Notes under the pieces: generated by a model
Database searches by the model: none
Told to the model about the DNA's origin: nothing
Seen by the model: only the letters and a program-made list of their open reading frames with translations
From: Pseudomonas denitrificans (nom. rej.)
GTDB taxonomy: Bacteria; Pseudomonadota; Gammaproteobacteria; Pseudomonadales; Pseudomonadaceae
Assembly: GCF_008807415.1 (NCBI RefSeq)
Contig: NZ_CP043626.1
Span: 4,874,501 to 4,938,500 of the forward strand
Reading direction: 5' to 3'
Length of the DNA: 64,000 bases
Program-made: the position numbers and the translations under genes
Shown: positions 19,131-28,544 of the stretch, piece after piece
Position numbering within the stretch: position 1 is the first letter of the stretch
Layout of the letters: each line of letters starts with the position of its first letter

Positions 19131-20914
19131 ATGTCCGTCTTTGCCCCATCCGCCCAGGACCGTCCGCTCGACCTGGGCGATATCCTGCGCGAGCTGGTCA
19201 CCCAGGGCCGCGTCGCCCAGGATGACGCCGAGCAGTGCCTGGCGATCCGCCGCAGCGCCGTGAAGAACCAGCAGCACCCGCTGGAGTTCCTCGCCGCGCA
19301 GCAGGTCGCGGACCGCCAGCGGCCCGGGCACAAGCTGGACCTGGACACCCTGGTGAGGTGGCTGGCGGACTTTTCCGGGCAGCCCTACCTGCGCATCGAC
19401 CCGCTGAAGATCGACGTCGCCGCCGTCACCCCGCTGATGTCCTACGCCTTCGCCCAGCGCCACCAGATCCTCGCGGTCGCGGTGGCGCCGGATGAAGTCA
19501 CCATCGCCAGTGCGCAGCCGTTCGTGCACGCCTGGGAGAGCAACCTCACCCACGTGCTCAAGCGCCCGATCAGGCGCGTGGTCGCCAACCCGGTGGATAT
19601 CCAGCGCTTCACCGTGGAGTTCTACCGCCTCGCCAAATCGGTGACCGGCGCCAGCTCGCAGGACCAGAAGATCAGCGGCGTCGGCAACTTCGAGCAACTG
19701 CTCAACCTGGGCGCCAACGACCAGGAGCCCGATGCCAACGATGCGCACATCGTCACCATCGTCGACTGGCTGTTCCAGTACGCCTTCCAGCAGCGCGCCA
19801 GCGATATCCACATCGAGCCGCGCCGCGAGCAGGGCACCGTGCGCTTCCGCATCGACGGCGTGCTGCACAACGTCTACCAGTTCCCGCCACAGGTCAGCAT
19901 GGCGGTGGTCAGCCGCCTGAAGTCCCTGGGCCGGATGAACGTCGCCGAGAAGCGCAAGCCACAGGACGGCCGGGTGAAGACCAAGACCCCGGATGGCGCC
20001 GAAGTGGAGCTGCGCCTGTCGACCCTGCCCACGGCCTTCGGCGAGAAGATGGTGATGCGGATCTTCGACCCCGAGGTACTGCTCAAGTCCTTCGACCAGC
20101 TCGGCTTCTCCCCGACGACCTGCGCCGCTGGGAGAGCATGACCAGCCAGCCCAACGGCATCATCCTGGTCACCGGCCCCACCGGTTCGGGCAAGACCACC
20201 ACGCTCTACACCACGCTCAAGCAGCTTGCCACGGATGAAGTGAACCTCTGCACCATCGAGGACCCGATCGAGATGATCGAGCCCTCGTTCAACCAGATGC
20301 AGGTGCAGCACAACATCGACCTGACCTTCGCCAGCGGCGTGCGCGCCCTGCTGCGTCAGGACCCGGACATCATCATGGTCGGCGAAATCCGCGACCTGGA
20401 GACCGCCGAAATGGCGATCCAGGCGGCGCTCACCGGCCACCTGGTGCTCTCCACCCTGCACACCAACGACTCACCCACCGCCATCACCCGCCTGCTCGAA
20501 CTGGGCGTGCCCTACTACCTGATCCGCGCCACCGTGCTCGGCGTCATGGCCCAGCGCCTGGTGCGTACCCTCTGCCCGCACTGCAAGGCGCCGATGGAGC
20601 TGCACGAGGAGGACTGGCAGGAAGTCACCCGCCCGTGGAACGCCCCGCTGCCCACCGGCGCGCACCAGGCCGTCGGCTGCCTGGAGTGCCGCGATACCGG
20701 CTACCGCGGGCGCGCCGGCGTGTACGAGATCATGCTGCTGAGCGAATCGCTGAAAGAGCTGATCACCGCCGACACCGACCTCATCCCGCTGCGCCGCCAG
20801 GCCTTCAAGGAAGGCATGCGCAGCCTGCGGCTGTCCGGTGCGCAGAAGGTGGCCGCCGGCCTGACGACCATCGAGGAAGTCATGCGGGTCACACCGCAAA
20901 GCGAGCAGAAGTAG
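19131..20914 (+). pseudogene. GspE/PilB-type secretion ATPase, single-base frameshift
   Basis: Together two frames give a full-length type II secretion/type IV pilus ATPase. The first (19131-20141) holds the N-terminal MshE/N1N2-like region and the start of the ATPase core. The second (20138-20914) has Walker A Gly-Pro-Thr-Gly-Ser-Gly-Lys-Thr-Thr, Walker B Ile-Ile-Met-Val-Gly-Glu-Ile-Arg-Asp, and the zinc pairs Cys-Pro-His-Cys and Cys-Leu-Glu-Cys. A run of four Cs at 20110-20113 needs a fifth to restore the frame across Gln-Leu-Gly-Phe-Ser-Pro-Asp-Asp-Leu-Arg-Arg-Trp. The repaired gene would encode 594 residues, like the PA5210 orthologue as I recall it. No other secretion genes are adjacent. 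The break may be a sequencing error. Confidence 0.85.
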
Positions 20915-21039
20915 GCCGCCGGTCAGGCGCCTGAGGAAAACTCCGCAGGCGCCTGCTGGAATTTCCTGCATGCCTGCCCGGTACACCGGTTCGGTTACAC
21001 TCGACCCTCTTCATCCAAGCCAGACAAGGAGTCCTTTGC

Positions 21040-21966
21040 ATGGAAATCGGCAGTGTCGCCCTGCTGTTCGTCATCCTCGCCATCGTCATCGTCCTCATGG
21101 GGTTCAAGGTCGTGCCCCAGGGCTTCGAATGGACCATCGAGCGCTTCGGCCGCTACACCGTCACCCTGAAGCCGGGCCTGAGCATCATCATTCCGGTGGT
21201 GGACCGCGTCGGCCAGAAGATCAACATGATGGAGCGCGTGCTCGACGTGCCGCCGCAGGAGGCCATCAGCGCCGACAACGCCATCGTGCAGATCGACGCC
21301 GTGTGCTTCTTCCAGGTGGTCGACGCGGCGCAGGCAGCCTATGAAGTGAGCGGACTGGAAAACGCCGTGCGCAACCTGGTGATGACCAACATCCGCACCG
21401 TGCTCGGCTCCATGGAACTGGACCACATGCTCAGCCAGCGCGACGCGATCAACGAGCGCCTGCTGCGCACCGTCGACGAGGCCACCGCACCCTGGGGCCT
21501 GAAGGTCACCCGTATCGAGATCAAGGACATCAGCCCGCCGGCCGACCTGGTGGAAGCCATGGCCAGCCAGATGAAGGCCGAGCGCTTGAAGCGCGCGCAG
21601 ATCCTCGAAGCCGAAGGCCGCCGCGCCGCGGAAATCCTCACCGCCGAGGGCAAGAAGCAGGCACAGATCCTCGAGGCCGAGGGCCTGCGCCAGTCGGCCT
21701 TCCTCGAGTCCGAAGCGCGCGAGCGCCAGGCCGAGGCCGAGGCCAAGGCGACCCAGGTGGTCTCCGAAGCCATCGCCAGCGGCAACGTGCAGGCGATCAA
21801 CTACTTCGTCGCACAGAAGTACGTCGACGCCCTTGGCCAACTCGCCAGCTCCAACAACAGCAAGATCGTGCTGATGCCGCTGGAAGCCAGCCAGGTGATC
21901 GGCGCGGTCGGCGGCATCGGCGAGATCGTCAAGGCCACCTTCGGCGAAACCAAGGGCCGTAGCTGA
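21040..21966 (+). CDS. qmcA: SPFH/stomatin-like membrane protein QmcA
   Basis: A 308-residue protein with one N-terminal membrane anchor (about residues 5-22). An SPFH/band 7 domain follows (Pro-Gly-Leu-Ser-Ile-Ile-Ile-Pro, then Glu-Ala-Ile-Ser-Ala-Asp-Asn-Ala). After it comes a long coiled coil rich in Ala, Glu, Arg and Gln (about 165-245). Such proteins form large membrane rings and are linked to FtsH-type quality control. It overlaps the following NfeD gene by one base, the classic stomatin-NfeD pair. GGAG is a few bases upstream of the ATG. Confidence 0.93.
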   Translation: MEIGSVALLFVILAIVIVLMGFKVVPQGFEWTIERFGRYTVTLKPGLSIIIPVVDRVGQKINMMERVLDVPPQEAISADNAIVQIDAVCFFQVVDAAQAAYEVSGLENAVRNLVMTNIRTVLGSMELDHMLSQRDAINERLLRTVDEATAPWGLKVTRIEIKDISPPADLVEAMASQMKAERLKRAQILEAEGRRAAEILTAEGKKQAQILEAEGLRQSAFLESEARERQAEAEAKATQVVSEAIASGNVQAINYFVAQKYVDALGQLASSNNSKIVLMPLEASQVIGAVGGIGEIVKATFGETKGRS

Positions 21967-22412
21967 TGGCTGCCTTTCTCCAGAACCTCGGTTTCTGGGA
22001 CTGGCTGGGCCTGGGCATTGTCCTGCTGATCCTGGAAATCTTCGGTGCCGGCGGCTACCTGCTGTGGATCGGCATCGCCGCGGCGCTGACCGGCGTGCTG
22101 TCGTTCCTGCTGCCGGGTCTGGACTGGGTCTGGCAGTGCCTGGCCTTCGGCGTGCTGGCGATCCTCACTGCGCTGTACTGGTGGAACCACCAGCGCCTAA
22201 ACAAGCGCCAAGCCGTGCCCTCCAGCCTCAACCGTCGCGGCAGCGAGCTGGTCGGCCGGCAGTTCGCCCTGCATGACGCCATCGTCGGCGGGCGCGGCAA
22301 GATCCGCGTCGGTGACAGCGTCTGGCTGGTCAGCGGGCCTGACCTGCCCGCTGGCGCGCAGGTGCGCGTGACCGGGCAGGACGGTGTGCTGCTGCTCGTC
22401 GAGCCGATCTGA
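21966..22412 (+). CDS. NfeD-family membrane protein (QmcA partner)
   Basis: A 148-residue protein of the short NfeD type. Two or three membrane segments lie in the first 75 residues. A C-terminal OB-fold domain (about 85-148) has Gly-Arg-Gly-Lys-Ile-Arg-Val-Gly-Asp and the ending Gly-Gln-Asp-Gly-Val-Leu-Leu-Leu-Val-Glu. Its ATG shares a base with the qmcA stop, so the two are translationally coupled. Short NfeD proteins bind stomatin-like partners and contribute to membrane quality control. E. coli YbbJ is the equivalent. Confidence 0.9.
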   Translation: MAAFLQNLGFWDWLGLGIVLLILEIFGAGGYLLWIGIAAALTGVLSFLLPGLDWVWQCLAFGVLAILTALYWWNHQRLNKRQAVPSSLNRRGSELVGRQFALHDAIVGGRGKIRVGDSVWLVSGPDLPAGAQVRVTGQDGVLLLVEPI

Positions 22413-22433
22413 GCACCGATCAAACCGGTATCT

Positions 22434-22488
22434 GCAGGAGCGAGCTTGCACGCGAACCCGCCCCGCTGCGGAGCTCGGTTCGCGTGCA
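22434..22488. repeat. REP-like inverted repeat
   Basis: GCAGGAGCGAGCTTGCACG begins at 22434, and TGCACGCGAACC (22447-22458) has its reverse complement at 22477-22488. Same family as the copies at 138-249 and 6515-6655. Confidence 0.75.
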
Positions 22489-22543
22489 CGAATGCAGGAT
22501 GGGGGAGCTTGTGATAGCTATCGGCAGAGCCGGTAAGCACATT

Positions 22544-22575
22544 GATGGGTATCGCTTCGCTCCACACCATCCTAC
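22544..22575 (-). repeat. Single arm of the GTAGGATGG-type repeat
   Basis: Read on the minus strand it begins GTAGGATGGTGTGGAGCG and ends in GATACCCATC. It matches the left arm of the inverted repeat at 38515-38588 at 30 of 32 bases by eye. It lies beside the junction between the two gene-order blocks. Confidence 0.75.
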
Positions 22576-22609
22576 AGGGTGGGAACTTCGCCCCAAGCTG
22601 ATCTCAACG

Positions 22610-22637
22610 AAAAAGCCCGCCAATCGGCGGGCTTTTT
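22610..22637. terminator. Bidirectional terminator after lgt
   Basis: AAAAAGCCCGCC, a four-base loop and GGCGGGCTTTTT. The T run follows the stem on both strands; it sits 3 bases past the lgt stop and can also end read-through from qmcA-nfeD. Confidence 0.9.
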
Positions 22638-22640
22638 CAT

Positions 22641-23450
22641 TCAGGCGAAACTCAGCTCGCGGCCGGCTGCGCGGGGGCGGCGGTAGGCCCAGACCATCAG
22701 CGCGATACCGCCCAGGACCATCGGTACACACAGCACCTGGCCCATGGTCAGCCAGCCCCAGGCCAGGTAGCCCAACTGGGCATCCGGCACGCGGACGAAC
22801 TCGACGATGAAGCGGAAGATGCCGTAGCACAGCACGAACAGGCCGGACACCGAGGCGGTCGGGCGCGGCTTGCGGGTGAACAGCCAGAGCACGACGAACA
22901 GCGCCACGCCTTCCAGCGCGAACTGGTACAGCTGCGACGGGTGGCGCGGCTCCGGGCCGCCCGTGGGGAAGATCATCGCCCAGGGCACGTCGGTCACCTT
23001 GCCCCACAGCTCGCCGTTGATGAAGTTGCCGATACGCCCGGCGCCCAGGCCGATCGGCACCAGCGGCGCGATCAGGTCCATCAGCTGGAAGAAGCTCTTG
23101 TTGTTGCGCTTGCCGAACCACCAGGTGGCCAGCATCACGCCGATCAACCCGCCGTGGAACGACATGCCGCCCTTCCACACCTCGAAGATCAGCGTCGGAT
23201 TGGCGATGTACTCGTCCAGGTTGTAGAACAGCACGTAGCCCAGGCGACCGCCCAGGACCACGCCGCACGCGACCCAGAAGACCAGGTCGGAAAGTTTCTC
23301 CTTGGTCCAGGTCGGATCGAAATCCTTCAGCTTGCGCGACGCCAGCAGCCAGGCGCCGCCGATGCCGATCAGGTACATCAGGCCGTACCAGTGGATTTTC
23401 AGCGGCCCGAGCGCTACGGCAACCGGGTCGATCTGTGGATAAGGCAGCAT
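22641..23450 (-). CDS. lgt: Prolipoprotein diacylglyceryl transferase
   Basis: Lgt transfers diacylglycerol from phosphatidylglycerol to the lipobox cysteine of prolipoproteins in the inner membrane. The 269-residue protein has about seven membrane segments. The Lgt signature [13 protein letters not shown] is present. The [11 protein letters not shown] segment and the N-terminal His-Trp-Tyr-Gly-Leu-Met-Tyr motif also fit. In many pseudomonads thyA follows lgt; here a terminator and repeats follow instead. Confidence 0.96.
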   Translation of the reverse strand: MLPYPQIDPVAVALGPLKIHWYGLMYLIGIGGAWLLASRKLKDFDPTWTKEKLSDLVFWVACGVVLGGRLGYVLFYNLDEYIANPTLIFEVWKGGMSFHGGLIGVMLATWWFGKRNNKSFFQLMDLIAPLVPIGLGAGRIGNFINGELWGKVTDVPWAMIFPTGGPEPRHPSQLYQFALEGVALFVVLWLFTRKPRPTASVSGLFVLCYGIFRFIVEFVRVPDAQLGYLAWGWLTMGQVLCVPMVLGGIALMVWAYRRPRAAGRELSFA

Positions 23451-23470
23451 CCGCTTCTCCTAGCAGGAAC

Positions 23471-24253
23471 TCAGATCAGGAAACTCAAGCCCACGCTGAA
23501 CAGCAGCAGGGCGAACAAACGCTTGAGCACCAGGGGTGGCAGGCGATGCGCCAGCCGTGCCCCGATGCGGGCGAAGAACATGCTGGTGAGGGCAATGCCC
23601 ACCAGCGCCGGGAGGTAGACGAAGCCCAGGCTCATCTCCGGCAGCTTGTCGTTGTGCCAGCCGACAGCGATGAAGGATATCGCGCCGGCGATGGCGATCG
23701 GCAGGCCGCACGCCGAGGAAGTCGCAACCGCCTGTTGCATGGAGACCCCACGCCAGGTCAGGAAAGGCACGGTCAGCGAGCCGCCGCCGATGCCGAAAAT
23801 CGCCGAAGCCCAGCCCACCACGCCACCGGCCACGCCCAGGCCGAAGCGCCCCGGCAGCTCGCGCGCGCCCTTGGGCTGCAGGCCCAGTGCCATCTGGATC
23901 GACACCAGGATGGCGAAGGTACCGATGATCTTCTGCAGCACCGGGCCCTGGATCTTCGACGCGGTGATCGCCCCCAGCGCGCTGCCGACCAGGATGCCGA
24001 CCGTCATCCAGCCGAACACCGGCCAGCGCACCGCGCCACGGCGATGGTGTTCGATGATCGAGTTGATCGAGGTGAAGACGATGGTCGCCAGAGAAGTGCC
24101 GACCGCCATCTGGGTCAGCACGTCGGGCGAGAAACCGTGGGCACCGAAGCTGAACACCAGGGCCGGGACGATGATCAACCCGCCGCCGACGCCGAACAGG
24201 CCGGCGAGCACGCCAGCGCAGGCGCCAAGCACCAGGTAGAGCACGAACTCCAT
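23471..24253 (-). CDS. TSUP (TauE/SafE)-family membrane transporter
   Basis: A 260-residue multi-pass protein opening with Gly-Ala-Cys-Ala-Gly-Val-Leu-Ala-Gly-Leu-Phe-Gly-Val-Gly-Gly-Gly. A second, similar glycine-rich repeat lies at mid-protein (Phe-Gly-Ile-Gly-Gly-Gly-Ser-Leu-Thr-Val-Pro-Phe), the tandem layout of the TauE/SafE family. These proteins export or take up sulfur-containing anions or organic acids. The frame is open far upstream, but the ATG at 24253 is where the first membrane segment begins. It lies 20 bases upstream of lgt, probably one transcript. Substrate unknown. Confidence 0.85.
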   Translation of the reverse strand: MEFVLYLVLGACAGVLAGLFGVGGGLIIVPALVFSFGAHGFSPDVLTQMAVGTSLATIVFTSINSIIEHHRRGAVRWPVFGWMTVGILVGSALGAITASKIQGPVLQKIIGTFAILVSIQMALGLQPKGARELPGRFGLGVAGGVVGWASAIFGIGGGSLTVPFLTWRGVSMQQAVATSSACGLPIAIAGAISFIAVGWHNDKLPEMSLGFVYLPALVGIALTSMFFARIGARLAHRLPPLVLKRLFALLLFSVGLSFLI

Positions 24254-24367
24254 GGGCAACCTCGGGCAACAAAGCGGGCATGGTAGCCGAAGGCTCCCGG
24301 GCGCTCCAGCCACTCCGGGACATCGGCGGATGTTGATAGACTGCCGGGACACCACGGAGTTCGACCC

Positions 24368-25114
24368 ATGTGCCTGATCGTCTTCGCCTGGCGTCCCGGC
24401 CACGCCACGCCCCTGATCGTCGCGGCCAACCGCGATGAGTTCTACGCCCGACCGACCCTGCCGCTGGCGGCCTGGGAGGATTATCCCGGCGTCTATGCCG
24501 GTCGCGACCTGGAGGCCGGCGGTACCTGGCTGGGCGTGGCGCCGGACGGCCGCTTCGCCGCCCTGACCAACGTGCGCGATCCTGGCCAGCCGCTGGGCCC
24601 GCGCTCCCGTGGCGAGCTGGTGGCGGCCTTCCTGCAGGGCCGGCAGGCACCGCTGGAGTACCTGCAGCAGGTCGCCCGCCGCGCGACGGATTACAGCGGC
24701 TTCAACCTGCTGGTGGGCGACAGTGCGCAGCTCTGCTACTTCAATCCCCGCGTCGGCCCGCCGGTGGCGGTGGCGCCGGGTGTACACGGGCTCTCCAACG
24801 CCGCGCTGAATACGCCTTGGCCCAAGCTGCTGAATGCCCGCAGCGGGCTGGAAGCTGCGCTGCAGAGGCCGGACACCAGTGCACTGGTGGCGCTGCTGGC
24901 CGACAACCGGCAGCCCAGCGAAGCCGAGCTGCCGGATACCGGCGTCGGCCTGGCCACGGAGCGCCTGCTCTCCAGCGTATTCATCGCCAGCCCGACCTAC
25001 GGCACCCGCGCCAGCACCGCGCTTATCGTTCACGCGGACGGTCGCCGCGAGCTGCTGGAACACAGCTTCGGCCCAAGCGGGGCGCGCCTGGGCGAAGTGG
25101 CCCTGGCTCTCTAG
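24368..25114 (+). CDS. NRDE (TANGO2-like) family protein
   Basis: A 248-residue soluble protein with the family-defining Asn-Arg-Asp-Glu at residues 21-24, directly after the Met-Cys-Leu-Ile start. Cys2 would become the N-terminal residue after Met removal, as in Ntn hydrolases. The molecular function is not settled; eukaryotic TANGO2 relatives have been linked to haem or lipid handling. It is divergent from the TSUP gene and overlaps the convergent diguanylate cyclase by 4 bases. Confidence 0.85.
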   Translation: MCLIVFAWRPGHATPLIVAANRDEFYARPTLPLAAWEDYPGVYAGRDLEAGGTWLGVAPDGRFAALTNVRDPGQPLGPRSRGELVAAFLQGRQAPLEYLQQVARRATDYSGFNLLVGDSAQLCYFNPRVGPPVAVAPGVHGLSNAALNTPWPKLLNARSGLEAALQRPDTSALVALLADNRQPSEAELPDTGVGLATERLLSSVFIASPTYGTRASTALIVHADGRRELLEHSFGPSGARLGEVALAL

Positions 25115-26136
25115 CAGGTGACGATGCAGTCGCGTTGGGCCTTGGCGCGGTAGAGCCCTTCGTCCAGGCGACGCAGCATCACCGACAGGTCCTCGCCGGG
25201 CTGCATCGCCGTCACCGAGAAGCTGGCGGTGAGCTGGGTCGGCAGCGAGATATCGGCCCGGCGCAGGCTCATGCGCAGCCGCTCGGCCAGTTCGCGCGCC
25301 GCTTCGCAGGTGGTTTCCGGCAGCAGCACGATGAATTCCTCGCCGCCCCAGCGGGCGAAGCAGTCCTCCTCGCGCAGACGCCGCCGCACCACTTCGGCCA
25401 CCGCCACCAGCACGCGGTCGCCGGCCGGGTGACCAAGGCTGTCGTTGATGCGCTTGAAGTGGTCGAGGTCGAACATCATCAGCGAGCAGCCGTGGCCGTG
25501 GCGCTGCAGACGCTGCCATTCGGCGTGCAACTGCTGCTCGAAACGCCGGCGGTTGGCGATCTGCGTCAGCGGGTCGATCTCGGAGAGACGCAGGGCAACG
25601 GCGGCCTGTTCGGCCAGCGCCTGATTAGCCTGGCGCAGGGCTTCGGTGCGCTGCAGCACCAGGTACTCCAGGCTCAGGTTGAGCTGGTGCAGCTCGTGAT
25701 TCTTCTCCTGCAGCTCCAGCTCTGCGAGCTTGCGCTCGTGGATGTTGCGGTGCGCGCCGATCATCCGCGTCGGCTTGCCCTCGTCGTCGAACTCGAAGAA
25801 GCGCCCGTGATCGCTTACCCACAGGTAGTTTCCGTCCAGGCAGCGGCAGCGGTACTCCTCGCGGTAGACGCCGCTGCGCCCCTGCACATAGGCATCGAAG
25901 GCGAACATCACGCGGGAGAAGTCCTCGGGATGGATGATCTCGTGCCAGGTGGCGACGTTTTCCGGGAGGCTGTCGGGGTCATAGCCGAGCATGGCGTACC
26001 AGCCCGGACTGCGAGTGACATGGTTGCTGCGGATGTCCCAGTCCCAGATGCCATCGCTGACGATGCTCAGGGCATAGCGCAGGGTGCGGGCGCTGGCGCC
26101 GGTGTCCGTGCAAGGCGGCTGGTCGAGCTCTTCCAT
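25111..26136 (-). CDS. PAS-GGDEF diguanylate cyclase
   Basis: This 341-residue cytosolic protein joins a PAS domain with PAC motif (about 20-140) to a short coiled coil (140-180) and a GGDEF domain. The active-site loop Gly-Gly-Glu-Glu-Phe is intact. Arg-Glu-Glu-Asp stands five residues before it and fits the RxxD product-inhibition site. It should make cyclic di-GMP from GTP in response to a PAS-sensed signal and be limited by its product. No transmembrane segment is seen. It lies downstream of ptsP, as PA0338 does in PAO1. Confidence 0.92.
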   Translation of the reverse strand: MEELDQPPCTDTGASARTLRYALSIVSDGIWDWDIRSNHVTRSPGWYAMLGYDPDSLPENVATWHEIIHPEDFSRVMFAFDAYVQGRSGVYREEYRCRCLDGNYLWVSDHGRFFEFDDEGKPTRMIGAHRNIHERKLAELELQEKNHELHQLNLSLEYLVLQRTEALRQANQALAEQAAVALRLSEIDPLTQIANRRRFEQQLHAEWQRLQRHGHGCSLMMFDLDHFKRINDSLGHPAGDRVLVAVAEVVRRRLREEDCFARWGGEEFIVLLPETTCEAARELAERLRMSLRRADISLPTQLTASFSVTAMQPGEDLSVMLRRLDEGLYRAKAQRDCIVTC

Positions 26137-26148
26137 AAGCTGCGTCCT

Positions 26149-26164
26149 GGCCGGTGATCCGGCC
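26149..26164 (-). terminator. Possible weak terminator after ptsP
   Basis: GGCCGG and CCGGCC separated by TGAT, 70 bases beyond the ptsP stop and ahead of the cyclase gene. There is no clear T run, so it may only attenuate. Confidence 0.35.
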
Positions 26165-26233
26165 CTGTTACTTCATCTGCCCTGCGGTCATGCACGGATC
26201 CGCAGGTGGCTTTCGTAAAGAACTGTCGCCGCG

Positions 26234-28513
26234 TCAGGCCTGGATGGTCGCGGCCGGGTTGATCACACGGCCCAGCCCCAGGTTGCGCAGGGCGAGGTGC
26301 AGCGAGCTGTGGATAACCTGCGGGTTGTCGAAGGTCATCAGCTGGCTGAGCAGTTCGCGAGCCCTGGACAGGGTCATCTGGCGCAACAGCCATTTAACCT
26401 TGGGCAAGTTCGTGGCGTTCATCGACAGGGAGTCGAAGCCCATGGCCATCAGCAGCACGGCAGCGGCCGGGTCACCGGCCATCTCGCCGCAGATGCTCAC
26501 CGGCTTGCCTTCGGCGTGGGAGTCATCGACCACCTTCTTCAGCGCCTGCAGCACCGCCGGGTGCAGGTAGTCGTAGAGGTCGGCGACACGCGGGTTGTTG
26601 CGGTCCACGGCCAGCAGGTACTGGGTCAGGTCGTTGGAGCCGACCGAGAGGAAGTCCACCTGGCGCGCCAGTTCGCGGGTCTGGTACACGGCCGCGGGGA
26701 TCTCCACCATCATGCCGATCGGCGGCATGGGGATGTCGACGCCTTCGTCGCGCACTTCGCCCCAGGCGCGGTGGATCAGGTGCAGCGCCTCTTCCAGCTC
26801 GTGAGTGCCGGAGATCATCGGCAGCAGGATGCGCAGGTTGTCCAGGCCTTCACTGGCCTTGAGCATGGCGCGGGTCTGCACCAGGAAGATTTCCGGGTGG
26901 TCGAGGGTGACGCGGATGCCGCGCCAGCCGAGGAAGGGGTTGTCTTCCTTGATCGGGAAGTAGGACAGCGCCTTGTCGCCGCCGATGTCGAGGGTGCGCA
27001 TGGTCACCGGCAGCGGGTGGAAGGCGGAGAGCTGCTCGCGGTAGATGGCGAGCTGCTCCTTCTCGCTGGGGAAGCGGTCGTTGATCATGAACGGCACTTC
27101 GGTGCGGTACAGGCCGACCCCTTCGGCACCGCGCTCCTGGGCGCGCGCGACGTCCGCCAGCAGGCCGGTGTTGACCCACAGCGGCATGCGATGGCCGTCC
27201 AGCGTCTCGCAGGGCAGCTCGCGCAGCGCGGCCAGGCCCTTGCTCAGTTCCTTCTCTTCGGCGACCACTTCGCCGTACTGCTTGACCAGCTGCGGCGACG
27301 GGTTGGTGTAGATCTCGCCGTGGTAGCCGTCGACGATCAGGTCAATGCCGTCGACCTTGGAATACGGCAGATCGACCGCGCCCATGACGGTCGGGATGCC
27401 CATGGCGCGGGCGAGGATGGCGACGTGGGAGTTGCCCGAGCCGAGCACCGAGATCAGGCCCACCAGCTTGCCTTCGGGCACTTCGCCGAGCATGGCCGGC
27501 GACAGCTCCTCGCTGACGATGATGGTCTGGTCGGGGTAGGTCAGCGACTGCTTACGCTCTTCCTGGAGGTACGCCAGGATGCGCCGGCCGATGTCCTTCA
27601 CGTCCGATGCACGCTCGCGCAGGTAGGCGTCGTCCATCAGCTCGAAGCGCTGCACGTGCTCCATGACCACCTGGCGCAGGGCGCCCTGTGCCCACTGGCC
27701 AGTGCGGATGATGCGCTTGACCTCGAGGCCGATGGAGGCGTCGTCGAGCATCATCAGGTAGACGTCGAACAGCGCCCGCTCTTCCTTGCGCAGCTGGGTG
27801 GCCAGCTTGCTGGAGAGATTGCGCATGTCCTCGCGGACCGATTCCAGCGCCTGCTTGAAGCGCTCGACCTCGGCCTCGACGTCATCGATGGGTTTGTCCG
27901 GGACGACTTCGAGATCAGCCGGCGGCAGCACCACCACGGCCTTGCCCACGGCCACGCCGGGGGCGCCAGGAACGCCGACGAACTTGGCTTCGCTGATGCC
28001 CTTGCCCATCTTGCCCAGGCCGCGGATCGAGCCGGTGGCCTCGGCGTGGGCGATAACGCCGGCAAGCTGCGCGCTCATGGTGACGAGGAAGGCTTCCTCG
28101 CCTTCGTCGAACTGGCGCTTTTCCTTCTGCTGCACGACCAGAACACCCATCACCCGGCGGTGGTGGATGATCGGCGCGCCGAGGAAGGAGGCATAGCGTT
28201 CCTCGCCGGTCTCGGCGAAGTAGCGGTAACGGGGGTGTTCGGAGGCGTTCTCGAGGTTCAGCGGCTCTTCGCGGGTGCCGACCAGGCCGACCAGGCCCTC
28301 GTTGGGCGCCATGCTGACCTTGCCGATGGAGCGCTTGTTCAGGCCCTCGGTGGCCATCAGCACGAAGCGGTTGCTCTCCGGGTCGAGCAGGTAGACCGAG
28401 CACACCTGGCTGCCCATGGCCTCCTTGACCCGCAGCACGATGATGCCCAGCGCCGCCTTGAGGTCCTTGGCGGAGTTCACTTCCTGGACGATCTTACGCA
28501 GCGTGTTGAGCAT
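26234..28513 (-). CDS. ptsP: Phosphoenolpyruvate-protein phosphotransferase PtsP (EI-Ntr)
   Basis: PtsP is enzyme I of the nitrogen-related phosphotransferase chain and passes phosphate from phosphoenolpyruvate to NPr and EIIA-Ntr. The 759-residue protein has an N-terminal GAF domain (about 1-160). An enzyme I core follows, with the phospho-accepting His363 in Gly-Ser-Gly-Asn-Ser-His-Val-Ala-Ile. The PEP-binding barrel has the Glu-Ile-Pro-Ala and Gly-Ser-Asn-Asp-Leu-Thr-Gln-Tyr motifs and the active-site Cys in Cys-Gly-Glu-Met-Ala-Gly. rppH is 31 bases upstream on the same strand, a conserved pair. Confidence 0.96.
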   Translation of the reverse strand: MLNTLRKIVQEVNSAKDLKAALGIIVLRVKEAMGSQVCSVYLLDPESNRFVLMATEGLNKRSIGKVSMAPNEGLVGLVGTREEPLNLENASEHPRYRYFAETGEERYASFLGAPIIHHRRVMGVLVVQQKEKRQFDEGEEAFLVTMSAQLAGVIAHAEATGSIRGLGKMGKGISEAKFVGVPGAPGVAVGKAVVVLPPADLEVVPDKPIDDVEAEVERFKQALESVREDMRNLSSKLATQLRKEERALFDVYLMMLDDASIGLEVKRIIRTGQWAQGALRQVVMEHVQRFELMDDAYLRERASDVKDIGRRILAYLQEERKQSLTYPDQTIIVSEELSPAMLGEVPEGKLVGLISVLGSGNSHVAILARAMGIPTVMGAVDLPYSKVDGIDLIVDGYHGEIYTNPSPQLVKQYGEVVAEEKELSKGLAALRELPCETLDGHRMPLWVNTGLLADVARAQERGAEGVGLYRTEVPFMINDRFPSEKEQLAIYREQLSAFHPLPVTMRTLDIGGDKALSYFPIKEDNPFLGWRGIRVTLDHPEIFLVQTRAMLKASEGLDNLRILLPMISGTHELEEALHLIHRAWGEVRDEGVDIPMPPIGMMVEIPAAVYQTRELARQVDFLSVGSNDLTQYLLAVDRNNPRVADLYDYLHPAVLQALKKVVDDSHAEGKPVSICGEMAGDPAAAVLLMAMGFDSLSMNATNLPKVKWLLRQMTLSRARELLSQLMTFDNPQVIHSSLHLALRNLGLGRVINPAATIQA

Positions 28514-28544
28514 GGCGTGGGGGTCTAACTCCTTGAACTTCGTG

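Noticed and set aside
20100..20145. Programmed ribosomal frameshift in the GspE-like gene
   Set aside because: No slippery heptamer, no downstream stem or upstream ribosome-like site is evident. A plain one-base loss in a C run explains the break.
23471..25519. A 682-codon minus-strand frame fusing the TSUP transporter to upstream sequence
   Set aside because: The first 420 codons run antisense to the NRDE gene and opposite or out of frame to the diguanylate cyclase gene. The transporter clearly starts at the membrane segment at 24253.
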